This document shows, in pieces, positions 23,288 to 34,313 of a stretch of DNA of 64,000 nucleotides. The notes under the pieces were generated by a model. The model saw only the letters and a list, made by a program, of their open reading frames with translations. It was not told where the DNA came from and did no database searches. This stretch comes from Palaemon carinicauda (taxonomy: Eukaryota; Arthropoda; Malacostraca; Decapoda; Palaemonidae): assembly GCF_036898095.1 (NCBI RefSeq), contig NC_090750.1:84048152-84112151 (forward strand). The letters are read 5' to 3'. Numbering within the stretch: the stretch's first letter is position 1; every line of letters starts with the position of its first letter. The translations under genes and the position numbers were made by a program.

Positions 23288-25492
23288 TTCTCCTTACTTA
23301 TTTATTTATGTATAGACTTTACATATGTATGTATGTACATACATACATACATGTATACATAATACATAAACACACACAAACAAATCTAGCTACTTTTTAT
23401 GGAATCTGGCGAATTTTTAGGCCGCCTCCTGCGACTTTCTGGCAAACACATTTGGCAACACTGCACTCAACCCCACAAGTGTTCACAGGAATGTTCACTC
23501 TAGTTGCAACCTGGGTCAATGCCAACAGCATGAGCAAGTCTTCCTCGTCCTTTAGACAAGTGATTGATTCTAGCAGACTCAGGGGAGCTTTTCTCCGATA
23601 CTGAGTCAACATCAACATTTCAGGTTTTTGCCTTGGTAGGAGACTAGCATAAATTGCTAGAATTCTTCCAAGCAACATTCACAAGAACTGGCATATCTAG
23701 AAAGTCAAATAACTTATGAAAGAGACCAAGTTATTCTGTTCAATTAGGAATCAGGAAACAGAGACAGGAAAGCAGCATGTCCCTTCCTATAGCGGGACTT
23801 CTCAAGGGCGCGATGATGGCTGCTCTTGCTGAACTTGGCGAGCATAGTAGCTTTAGTCCTCTCTAGTGTCAACTGAAAACCTTTCGGTATTAGCAGGGAT
23901 TCTTCAGACTTTTGAGTCCGGTAGGACTAGAGCAAAAGACAGACCTAAATTAGGAGGTAGAAATTACTAACCACCTCGGAGAAGTAGACCTTATCTCTCC
24001 TTCCCTGCATTCGATGCTTTTTTGGAATGCATCAAAAGAAAGGGGGCTGGCTCACCTCCTACTATGCATTGCCACTGGGCTATGTTCCGACCCCATTCGG
24101 CATTGCCACGCAGTTGTTCCTGGATTTGAACGCATTGTTGCTGGCTATTAATCACTTTCTTGACACACTGTATTATTTTTAACCGAGCTCAATGGTGCAG
24201 AATACCTAGACAACAAAGGTATTCGTTGTATGGTTATTTTACCATCTAGTCCGTAAGAATGTCGTAAGACAACTCGATTGGTCTTTTTAACCTGATTCAG
24301 TGCGGCAAGAAAACTTCATGGCGGTCAATCTGGACAGGTGAACTCAGACAGTGGGCTTCGCGGGATCTTCCTCTCCCTCAGTTAGCCACTAAAGTCCTGA
24401 CCTTGGGGGAGTCGCGGATGAGATGTCGGTCTAGGATGTCTCGTGCCCTGAAGTTTTGGAGTACTGTTAGCCAGTATGGGATAACCAGGGACCTCTACGA
24501 GAGGCCCTCTGATATCCGTGGGACAGCCAGGATGTCTATGCGTTTCCCCCCCTTCTGTCTGATGAGGAGAGACTTTAAAAAGGTGAGGATGTTATAAGAT
24601 CGGTCGATGACCCTGATAACTCCGCAGTGGCAGCAAGCAGAATGGTACCCAGACTTTCTATTCCTGCCTGCTGAGATATTGAGAGAACTTCTTACTCCTT
24701 TCCTGAACTGCTCATACAACCTCACAGAGATTCACCACAATCAGTCGTGATCCTATGACTTCTCCGGGACAGCAGAGTTCTTTCTGTAGCTTGGGGAGGA
24801 AAAACCCTGCTCAATCTTAGCTGTGAAAGGCTACCACTCTGCCTTGAGCGTTATCTTTAGATTGAACAGAGTTAACATTTCCTCCTCGAGAGAATTCTCT
24901 CTCCTAATACTGTACAGTGTCGAGCTTACTGGTATCCAGTCTGTAATTAGACCACCTACTTGGAGCATAGTTCTTGTACTACGCTCTTGGAAAGTGACAC
25001 ATATCATACTGCTTGTCAGTTCTTAAATCATGACTTGATTCTTAGGACTGTTTTTCCTTCTCACTTTGGCCTCCGCTATGAGAGCCAGTGAAGGACATGG
25101 TCTCTTCTATGACAAAGCCCAGCCAAGGCAATGGAGGGCAGGTAGCACTTAACTTTCTTCCTGAGTTCATTGCCAAGACTCGAATCCTGGAGCAGACTCT
25201 AGCTTCGGGCCTTCATGCACCCAGTGACCCCTTGCAACGGTTACTGTGTCTATCAAGAGCGTTTAGGCACAATCTCATTCGAGCAACTTTAGCTCATCTG
25301 TGCTTTAAATGCCTGTTTGTAAGCACAGGCAGTGTCAAGAGGAGAATCTCTAAAAGATGATCTCAGCAAGGATTCACTAGGTCATCGTCCGGGCTTCGTA
25401 CCCTGACTTTCCTCATCGTTAACGTAGACGCAGAGCTCTACGTTAAGGGCATAAGCATGCTCCAAACATTCAAGTGAAACTATGGCGCAGGT

Positions 25493-25597
25493 CTCTGGAA
25501 TTGCCAGAACACCCTTTCAACCTATTACCTGCAAGACAGAACCCACAGGAACCTGGATATCTTCTCCATAGGTCCTGCAGTCTCCGTAGGTCTTGCT
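25493..25597 (+). pseudogene. DIRS tyrosine recombinase C-terminus (copy E/G)
   Basis: The frame reads STYYLQDRTHRNLD followed by IFSIGPAVSVG. This is the active-site segment (F/T)YLRDxTHRNLD plus the FSIGP tail seen in copy B, here with the nucleophile Tyr retained. Only this piece of the recombinase is readable. Confidence 0.65.
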
Positions 25598-26104
25598 GTG
25601 GGAGAATAACAAGTTAAATTCCCTTACAGGACAAATATCTGTCAGTCAGTGGCAGATGTTACCTGGTGTTAGTCTGGGATGAATGGCTTATTGTTCCTTC
25701 CTCTTCCCCTCTCATTGGGTACAGCATCTGGGTGACTGCATGCTAACCTATCTCTGACTGCAGGTAGCCCCCATTTCCCTTGTGTAGCCTGAAATATGTT
25801 ACATATTTGTTATATCCCCGTCCTCCCTGTGAGAGTGAGTCATTCGTTGCCCAGGTTAAGTAAGATGAGTACTCTCACTCCAATATTCTTACCAGGGTAA
25901 GTTACAGTGACTAGTTTCCACTCGTTCACCATGATTGCCCAGGCCGTCAGCTCTGGCTTATCAGACTGAGAGTTCACGAGGTGTCAAGGGTAGCCCTCTC
26001 ATGCCCTGCACGGGCTCAAGAGTAATGCCCCAGGTCAAGTTCCCAGCCAGTTAGGTTAGGACTTCCACCCTCCTAAGGGTGAGACTCCATAGGAAAGAAT
26101 GGAA

Positions 26105-26395
26105 GGGTTTGTATTCGTGTCAAAACAAATGACAAATTAGTAAGTGATATGTATTTTACATAACTATACAAACCTTGAGCTCTTTACTCATAATTAGCCT
26201 GCCAGCATCTGTAAGTCTTGCCTACAATAAAAAAGGGACATGGTCTATCCCCCGCTACCCCCGTGCTAACTAGCAGCGGGTGGTTAAACCTCTCGTGAAA
26301 GTTTATGGCTAGTTTTCAAGCAAGCCGGACAAATATATCCTTAGTTAAGAGCTCAAGGTTTGTGAATAAAAAAAATACAAATTACTAACAAATAC
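26105..26395. repeat. DIRS copy E/G right end with inverted repeats
   Basis: GGTTTGTATTCGTG at 26108 is followed by AAACAAATGACAAATT and then ATACAAACCTTGAGCTC. The inverse GAGCTCAAGGTTTGTG lies near 26348, and AAATACAAATTACTAAC follows. The spacer carries CTACCCCCG and TAACTAGCAGC as in copy B (CTACCCCCC, TAACTAGTGG). Confidence 0.7.
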
Positions 26396-26697
26396 ATTAT
26401 CTTATATTGTTCAAGATTTTTATTAATTGTTGTTAGTTTAATGTACTGTAGAGTACTTTAATCATTGCAGCTAATTGCTGGATTTTTTATGATTGTAAAA
26501 AAAGTTAGTCAAAATTGTTGGTAATATCAGATAGCATGATTCAATTACTTGGAGATCTGAGTGAAATATTCAGGTTTTTCATATGTAGGTTTCTTTTTTC
26601 CTATAAATTATACCTTTTCTGAGAATTAGTATTTATTTAAAAATTCATCCTTTTTTTAACGTTAGCAAACCTTATCTTATTGTTGGTAACTTTTCAG

Positions 26698-27022
26698 TTT
26701 ATTGGCACGGAATCGCGGAGGCGAAACAGACGGCGTACACCATCTCCGCAAATACCAGATCCCGAAGACTTTGAAAGGATCGGTGATGACCATGACCATG
26801 GTAACATTCTCGATGATGACACAAATAACAATGCTGTTAATGAGGGAAATGAAGACCTCTGGGGAGTCTTGAACCCTACAGGAATAGACCTACAGAACCC
26901 AAATCTAACCTTTGGAAGTCTTCTGGAGCAGGCCCACGTTGAGACTGTGGATGACAATCAGATACAACCTCCAAGATCACCAGTCATTCGAAGACCACAA
27001 AGAGAACTTCGCAGATCTAGAC
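26698..27022 (+). CDS. RNF4-like E3 ligase, second identified exon (Arg-rich linker)
   Basis: The acceptor is TAACTTTTCAG and the donor GTATGT at 27023. The exon enters in phase 0, matching the previous exon, and leaves one base (C) that the last exon completes to CGT (Arg). Joining places ...VEPVI before FIGTESRRRNRRR, which parallels the RNF4 segment where the last SIM is followed by an Arg-rich patch. The exon continues with an acidic Asp/Asn-rich stretch and ends in an Arg/Ser patch. No catalytic domain is present. In human RNF4 the corresponding basic region contributes to nucleosome and chromatin targeting; the same role here is inference. Confidence 0.85.
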
Positions 27023-27729
27023 GTATGTATTATAATTTTGCTGTATTAACTTTCACATACATCTTAATGATTTATGCCAATTTTGATTTGGATATTTGTA
27101 CTCAAATGCTGTGAACTGCTGGATTGATTTTGCACCTAATGGGTTTTATAAGTTTTATACTGCACCATAGTACTTTTGGTGCTACATAGCTATTTAAAAA
27201 GTTGCTGCAAAGTCCATGGGTCCTTTTAACCTTAGGTTTGAGCTATTAATCCTTAATAACGGTAACTTTTCCCTCAAGCATTTCCCTATGGAAATTACAA
27301 GCACCCTTATACTTTGCTGTTGTTCTATGAGGCAAGGAAAATACTAGTAGATACTAAGAATGAGTGAATAACTCCTATTGTGTTTTTGAAATATTTTAAA
27401 GTCAACAGAATGAGTTATAACTCTCAATCCACTGGTAAAATAGTGATTTGTTGATGCTTGCATTGTCTCATAGTGAGTGATCTTGGTTTACAAATTATTT
27501 CTGTGAACTGGTGTTCATATTGCTTCTCTCTTGAAGCTGATTAAATGTTGACATCTACCAGTAAGGATCGTGTCTCGGCCCCATTAAGAAAATGTATTTT
27601 GGGGTTACTTCAAAATCTACTATTTTGTTTCTTGACTGATTTCTTCTTATAAAAAGCATTTGAAAGATAGTAATATATGCAAAAAAAAATTAAAGGAAAT
27701 TTTAATATCGCTTTAATTTTTTGCTACAC

Positions 27730-28456
27730 GTAATACAATCTACAAATGTGAGGTTGCTGAGTCCTGTAATAGAGATCTAGCTAAAATTAGTGCTTGATGC
27801 AAAATATGGGGCGTGAAGTTGAATCCTAAAAAAACTCAAAGTATGATAGTAATTAGATCAAGGACAGCATCTCCTCAACATCCAGATCTCAGCATTGATG
27901 ATGTTTCTTTAACTGTATGACTTTTAAAAATTTTTGGTGTGATTCTCGACAACAAGTTTACTTTTGAGAAACACATTAGGTCTGTGTCTTCTTCAATTGC
28001 ACAAAAAATTGGCTTATTGAGAAAGTCTTGTAAGATTTTCGGTGATCAATCTATTCTGAAGATGTGTTTTATTCTTTCATTCTACCTTGTTTTAAGTATT
28101 GTTTTCCTGTATAGTCTTCAGCTGCTGATCTCATCTTAATATGTTGGAAAGGAACTACGGTCTATTACATTTCTTATTCTTGATCTTGATGTTAATCCCT
28201 GGCACCATCGTTCAGTTAGTTCGTTATGTTGCATAAGATTTTTCGTAATTCCGACCATCCTTTACATTCAGATCTTCCTTGACAGTAATCCTGTTAGCAA
28301 TACTAGATATGCAGCTAATTTTAATAGTCATGTCTTCATCATGAAACTCGATACAATACAGCATTTTAGAAGTTTCATTCCAGCTGTGACCAAGTTGTGG
28401 TAAGATTTTCGTAATAGGGTAGTTGAATCAGTAGAACTTTTGAAGTTCAAATTTGC

Positions 28457-28489
<33 letters not shown>

Positions 28490-28603
28490 CGATAGGCTGA
28501 AATGTCTTTTTATAATTTATACAGTATATGAGAAGTCTGTTTTAATGTTGTTACTGTTCTTAAGATATTTTATTTTAATTGTTCATTACTTCTCATATAG
28601 TTT
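27730..28603 (+). pseudogene. LINE reverse transcriptase C-terminal remnant
   Basis: Readable pieces are VAESCNRDLAKIS, WGVKLNPKKTQSMIV with a long stretch after it, and FGVILDNKFTFEKHIRSVSSS...KIGLLRKS. These are the typical post-catalytic segments of a non-LTR RT of the I/CR1 type. Stops interrupt the frame, and a poly-T tract lies at 28459-28489. The copy is cut at about 28604 by a DIRS left end. A - strand remnant of the same sort lies at 60018-60215. Confidence 0.7.
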
Positions 28604-29420
28604 ATTTTTGTTCCTACACTAGATACAAACCCTCATTCTTTACTATAGGAGATATTCTAGCGTGAGGTGGAAAATACGGCAGAAAAACCTTAACAAGGTC
28701 GATAACGACCGGGCAGGTCATTACCCACCTGTTAATGGTGGGGGACTGCCGGACGGTAGCTGCTGTTTACCTTCAATCGAATTCTAGCCGTTGCAGTGGT
28801 AACACCGCTGCTCCTGCTTTTATTTAACTGGCAGACTAGCCTTTCTTTTTTTGTTTTTTTTATTACTGTATCCTTTTTCTTTTTCTTTGTTAGATGTGAC
28901 GTCCTCTATTATGAGGATGTGTTCCGGGCACTTCATGTCGCCGCTGGAGGTGGATCCTCTTTCCCTATGTCCTGGGTACAGAGGTCATAGGTGTTCTGAA
29001 GGCTCCCCCTGCCAAGTATGTAGAAGTGGTCGCCCTCTCAGTGGGAGAAGTTCGAGAGAGTTAGAATTGGAAGTCCTAGTAAAACTCATTACCTCAAGGA
29101 TCTCCGTCGAAGGTAAGGAGTCGTAGACCTCTTCTTCGGCCTCTCGATCTCTCCCTTCAGTCTCTTCCTCTCTTCCTTGCCTGCCTTCCTTCGGGGGAAG
29201 TCGAGGAAGAGTGGCACCATTGATTTAACCCCCATTCCTCTTGGTCAGGCGGATTATGTTGCCTCCCCCAGTGGGGCAATACTTTCCGCCACCGGGAATG
29301 ACTCTGTTACCACTTCCATTCCAGATCATGTACGAGCGGTATGGCCTGCCCTTGGACTTCCTGGTTCCAAGTATCCATACTTGCGGATGAACCTTGGCAA
29401 GCCTGCCTGAAAACATGCTC
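28604..29420 (+). mobile_element. DIRS left end and gag-side fragment in intron 2
   Basis: TTTGTTCCTACAC with ATACAAACCCTC, CTTTACTATAGGAG and CCTTAACAAGGTCG forms the left terminal repeat, as at 11087. The fragment 28851-29126 encodes RCSEGSPCQVCRSGRPLSGR, a Cys-containing gag N-terminal type also faintly visible at 19091. No RT is present. Confidence 0.6.
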
Positions 29421-29619
29421 TCATGAGGTATACAGTATTCTTTTTAGACATAAAATGATCATCAAATGCGGCAACTGCATCATCAATTATGTCCAGTGCA
29501 ACATCCAGGGTCTTAAAAATACATAGTACCTCAAGACATGATTGGTATTAGCAAAATTGCTATCTTTTGACTATTATCTTCCATAGTAATACCTTGTATG
29601 AAATAGGTAAAATTTTCTT

Positions 29620-30025
29620 CCCACTGTAATTGTTCAGTGGCCACTTTCTTCTTGGTAAGGATAGAAGAGACTGTAGCTATGGTAAACAGCTCTTCTAGGA
29701 GAAGGACACTCCAGAATCAAACCATTGTTCTCTTGTCTTGGGCAGTGCCATAGCCTCTGTACCATGGTCTTCCATTGTCTTGGGTTAGCGTTCTCTTGCT
29801 TGAGGGTACACTTGGGCACACTGTTATATCTAATTTCTCTTCCTCTTGCTTTGTTAAAGGTTTTATAGTTTATAAAGGAAATATTTATTTTAATATTGTT
29901 ACTGTTCTTAAAATATCTTTTTCCTTTCTTTCCTCATTGGGCTAGTATCCCTGTTGGGGCCCCTGGGCTTATATCATCCTGCTTTTCAAACTAGGGTTGT
30001 AGCTTAGCAAGTAATAATGATAATA
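29620..30025 (+). repeat. Interspersed repeat, copy 1 (about 400 bp, TAA-rich tail)
   Basis: It starts near TGTAATTGTTCAGTGGCCAC and ends CTAGGGTTGTAGCTTAGCAAG plus a TAATAATGATAAT tail. A second, well-conserved copy lies at 41131-41550. The A/T-rich simple tail suggests retroposition as a LINE 3' end or a SINE. Confidence 0.8.
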
Positions 30026-31400
30026 TTGGAATTTTTCTTGGGGAAAATGCTGCCACAGGCATCAATTGTATGGGGCTAGCCATGTTTATCTTGTTCAGTC
30101 AGGGTACTCACGGTATACAGGTTGCTCCTCGGTTTTGTAGCCAACAGGGTCTTGAGACCTCATAAACTATATCCTGGTGGGTCGTCGTCCTTGTCATTTG
30201 TACTGTCTCGGTGGCTACATCAGGATTCTGTATCAAAACACTATTTGTTGCACATGTATATTAATCTCTTGGCTGCTCTTGTATGACAACAACAACTCTT
30301 ACATTCTGGCCAATGTACAGAATGTTAACAAATGTTAGGGTTACTGTGGAACACAAGTGTTATTAGATGGAACTTGAGACATTTTTAATACATTTTAATT
30401 CAGAGAAGTTGGTTGTTTGGGCAATACAGTACACTCCTCCCTATTTTTCACTTCTTCCCCTACTGCATCTGTTGACAACCCTTGCAAGGATGGACCTGAG
30501 TAAGTTGTGGCTTTCACTAGGAGGCACTAACATCTGCTAGAGCCCAGAAATCTTTTGCTGCTTCCTACTCTTTAGCCTCCCCAGCAGAGGAGGTTCTCTA
30601 CAAGGCCTTTAGTAATATGCATGTTCCTGCTGAGGAACGTCCTGTTAATCACAAAGTTTTATCATTATTTAGCATTGCAAAGAAATGCTGCTTACATCAG
30701 GAAAAATTTCAATCCTTCCTCGAAATAAAGCACCATACTAGAAGCTCATATCTTATAGTTTAGATGTGTTGAAGCTCATAAAATGAATTTCTGTGAGTGC
30801 CACTTTTGTTCCCAGGCAAAAGCATTGTACCTCGTAGCATTAGTGAACCCTCCAAAAGTGCGAGAGGATTAATTTTCATCGACTAAGGGTGGAAGTGAAG
30901 AAACAACCTTTTACACCTGCTACCACCCTTAATTCTGTTGTTTATTTTTCCTGGATTTCCTGTCTGAGTCCAAACTACTTGAAGTACATTGCCGATAAAC
31001 AAAGCTGTGGATCTCTTTGTTACCTGCGTACCATTGTAAAGAACCTGGTGCACTTGGCACCTTGGCCTCCCACTTAAATTATAATTTGGTATAATCATGA
31101 TTGATAGGGGTGTGATCAAACAAACATGAGCATTTATGACAGGAAACTAGTTTTTTTTCATGCAAATGATAGACGAATCTTAATCCGAGGTTCCGAGTTG
31201 CACTTGCTTGAAATATCAATTTTATTTTGGTTGGTAGACCATAGGTTGTCAAGTCTAGGAACATTTGAGACCATGAATTTGGGCTTATTATTATGAATAT
31301 TTTTTCATGAGTAAATACTTGTGTGGAGCTTAGTGCATAGTAGGTTACGTATTCACTGGAGAGGAAAATTATTTGTATCTTAATTATCTAATATCCTTAG
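30026..31400. other. Intron 2 DNA without recognised features
   Basis: AT-rich. Short frames here have no motif or homology I recognise. The stretch ends at the acceptor of the RING exon. Confidence 0.5.
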
Positions 31401-31840
31401 GTCAGCGCCGTAGTAGATCCAGATCACCGGTCATATTTGCAATGGATTTGGAAGATAATCAGCCTCATATTGCAAATCTTGTGCATGCTATCAACCACAT
31501 TATCCCAGAAGAAGAGTGGCCCGTGCCAATGGATGTTCCAAACCAGCTGCCATTAGATGCCAATCCTTTGGTTGGCCGGGAACGTAACCGCAGGATAGCT
31601 CAAGTTCCCCCTCCTAGACCACCTGCCAGCCCTCCTCATATGGAACAGCCTACCATTACTTGTTTAGTGTGTTTAGACTCCATTGCTACCATAAACAGTT
31701 CATCACGTAGCCTGTGCTCAACAGTGTGTGGACATGTATTTTGTTCTGCCTGCATAAAAGAGGTGGTGAAGCAGCGCAAGCAGTGTCCTGTGTGTCGTAA
31801 AAGGCTAACCAAAAAACAGTATCACCCTCTGTTTATTTAG
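31401..31840 (+). CDS. RNF4-like E3 ligase, terminal exon with C3HC4 RING
   Basis: The exon follows the acceptor ATATCCTTAG; its first two bases GT complete the split CGT codon. It encodes 145 residues to the TAG at 31838. After an Arg/Ser patch and a Pro-rich stretch the RING spans about 31661-31794: CLVC, then VCGHVFC-SAC, then CPVC give the C3HC4 ligands. The tail KKQYHPLFI aligns with the KRYHPIYI terminus of human RNF4, which packs on the RING dimer and is a strong family marker. The ligase transfers ubiquitin to SUMO-modified nuclear proteins; orthology to RNF4 and Drosophila degringolade is inferred from this tail plus the SIMs. The three exons total at least 614 residues, against 190 for human RNF4, mostly from the long acidic region. 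Confidence 0.9.
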
Positions 31841-33577
31841 TCTGGTTCTACTATATTTTGTACATAGTAATATCTAACTTAATTAGATTTATAAGAATCC
31901 AATCCATCAAATGTCATCAAATGTCACAAAAGTAAAGTTGGTCAGATTTGTAGAAATACAAACTACCAGTTGTTATAAGTGAACAATTGATTTGCGTTTC
32001 AAGTGCTTGTCATTGTATGAGTTTCAGTATTTTTTATAAACATATGACGAAAACAAGAAGAAGAAATCAGACATTTCAAAGCCTTGGAATGAAAATGAAT
32101 GGGCAATGATGTAGTTAGTGGTGGTATTGTATTTTGTAGTTTGTGTTTGCGGAGTAACAGTGATTCTATTGAATTGAAAAAGAAAATTTACATCATTTTG
32201 TTTTCATAGTGTCATAAATTTTTTTGAGAAAGGAATGAGGTGAATGGAATAAGAACTATTATTATTCAAGCAAGAAGGTAAAGAGGAAATGCAAAACCTA
32301 ACTGATAAGTGTTGAGAAGATATTCTTAAGTTTTCTATTTAAGATTATTGAACTTAAGGAAAGTTGGGAAAATCAATGTAAAGCAATAGTATTCTAGCTG
32401 TGAGGAAGGGCCATTTATATTAATATTTTTAAATAATGTACAGTAGTGACATTTATAGTGATTTTGAAAGCTCACCCAAAATCATTTAAATTGTTTTCAA
32501 AGACGTATTTCTACCCCAGTACTTTTGTTTTTGTAAGATTGCCAGGCAAATTCTTGATTAAGCATCATTATGTATTAGTGTACTGTACACACAGACTGAG
32601 ATATGGTTGTTCTATCAGAAGTTCTACATTTGACAGCAAGCATTATTTCAAGAATGTAGTAGTCAATAAGAAATCTGTAAAGATTGCCTGGTTAACATTC
32701 TAACATTTTTTTTTCTATTGAGTAAAAACATAAAATAAAAACACCACATAAAGTCATAGTAAGAAGTCGCAAAGTCGAATAGAATGAAGACTACAGTTCC
32801 ATTAGATAATTTGGGGATTAACATGAGAATTTTTATACTTCTTGAAACATCTTATAATGATGGATTTTTTTTTTCAAATGTTCTTGCATAGATAGGCTTT
32901 ACTCTGTGGTGATTGTGTACTTGGTAGTTTCCCTGCCGCTTGAGTGCATAGCCAAATTTTTTGAGATATTGTACAGTAGTAATAGCTCCTGGTCTTTACC
33001 TTAATGGTAGTTTTGATGCCAGGTAAAGAATTTCTTTGTAAATATTTGTACAGTAATATGACTTCCAGTTTGCTATTATTTTGTCCTAAATATGTGTTGC
33101 ATGCAGGTGCATTTTGAAAATATTCAGGACAACAGGCTAATTCATAAAGTTTGCACAAACAAATTTGTCGTAGGTATGAACTTCTTATTGCCATTTACAG
33201 TATACTGTGCATTTCATAACATGTATATAGCTGACATTCCATATTATTTCGAGGTCTGTTCCATTGTCCAAATGTAGCTTAAAAGATTTACCAATACTGT
33301 TTGAAGGTTTGATTAGTGTACTCTGTTTGGAGATCATCTCAGGAATAAAAAATTATTTTTTATTCTCACCTTTTAATGCTGAGAGGACTTTTTTGTCTTA
33401 TTTGATTTATATTTCTGATTTTTAATATTGATTTTCCTTCCTTACATTGCATTTTTATTTTTAGTTTTATATAGCTAGGAGCTATATTCTGAAAATTATG
33501 AAATATGGTTTTAGTAATGACATCATCCTTTTTGATGTTTGTTACCTGCATAAAGTTGTGAACTATGTTCAAATAAA
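31841..33577 (+). other. Probable 3' UTR of the RNF4-like gene
   Basis: This is an AT-rich stretch without supported ORFs, directly after the RING stop codon. Poly(A) signals AATAAA occur at about 32734, 33344 and 33572. The true cleavage site cannot be chosen from sequence alone. Confidence 0.5.
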
Positions 33578-33699
33578 GGATATGGTATTTATAAAAAAAT
33601 AGAATGAATAATTTGTAACCTCTTCCATTTTCATTATTCTACCAGCTGCCTTATGTTATGGAATGTTTGGTGTGTTGGATGTCCTGATGCTGGTTTTTG

Positions 33700-34030
33700 A
33701 TGATGGCTGCAATTCTCATTTGTTCCAGTACTAAAACAAGCCTTCCTTCCTTTACATAGGGAAATAGGTTATCAGAGAATCTGTAGTATTTGGCTATTAA
33801 ACTTTTATAACGAGGTGTAAAGAGGTGGCTGGTAGTTATCGGCCTGGGCTGGGGCCCCTGCTTGCTCACTGAGTTATACCATCCTAGGGAAGCAAGTATT
33901 TGCGAACTCTCACCCTTCGCTCCTGTCTCTGTTACACCCGGAAGAGTGAGGGCTGGCTGTATTCATACGGAGGCTGGAGCAGTCATGCCCTCCAATAGAG
34001 GTGAGACTACCTCCCAAAGACATTACGAAG
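33700..34030 (+). mobile_element. DIRS left-end fragment
   Basis: ATTTGTTCCAGTACTA, then TTCCTTTACATAGGG and TATAACGAGGTGTAAAGAGG resemble the other left ends. Its reverse complement matches 37700-37880 (CACCTCGTTATTAAAGTTTAAT), a right end of the same subfamily. Confidence 0.6.
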
Positions 34031-34039
34031 GTCTTGAGG

Positions 34040-34130
34040 TCCTTTAACCCTTTTACCCCCAAAGGACGTACTGGTACGTTTCACAAAAGCCATCCCTTTA
34101 CCCCCATGGACGTACCGGTACGTCCTTGCA
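34040..34130. repeat. Duplicated palindromic sequence with GGTACG cores
   Basis: CCTTTTACCCCCAAAGGACG and CCCTTTACCCCCATGGACG are two adjacent copies, each followed by a near-palindrome. The second, GGACGTACCGGTACGTCC at 34108-34125, is a perfect 18-bp palindrome; the first has GGACGTACTGGTACGTTT. Confidence 0.8.
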
Positions 34131-34313
34131 AAAAAATGCTATAAATTTTTTTTTTTTTTCATATTTTTGATAAATTTTTGAGAAAATTCAGGCATTTTCC
34201 AAGAGAATGAGACCAACCTGACCTCTCTATGACAAAAATTAAGGCTGTTCGAGCAATTTAAAAAATATATACTGCAAAATGTGCTGGGAAAAAAATAACC
34301 CCTTGGTGGTTAA

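Larger units (their letters stand above)
20745..23463 (+). mobile_element. hAT DNA transposon, complete ends, decayed gene
   Basis: The ends are inverted: CAGTGTTGCCAA at the left and TTGGCAACACTG at the right. Both flanks carry the same 8 bp, CACTCAAC (20737-20744 and 23464-23471), the target duplication length typical of hAT. The 2719-bp element contains a broken transposase and a CT microsatellite (23212-23287) followed by a TATG/CATA tract. Confidence 0.95.
19000..26395 (+). mobile_element. DIRS-type retrotransposon, copy E/G, split by a hAT insertion
   Basis: The left part (19000-20744) has gag-side sequence with CCTCCCAATGGGAGAAATTTG, similar to the DIRS fragment at 28990. The right part (23464-26395) carries RNase H and adjacent sequence homologous to 52640-53100, a recombinase C-terminus (25493-25597) and a right end (26105-26395). 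Removing the hAT and one copy of its 8-bp duplication rejoins the two halves, about 4.7 kb. All frames are broken. The element fills most of intron 1 of the RNF4-like gene. Confidence 0.65.
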
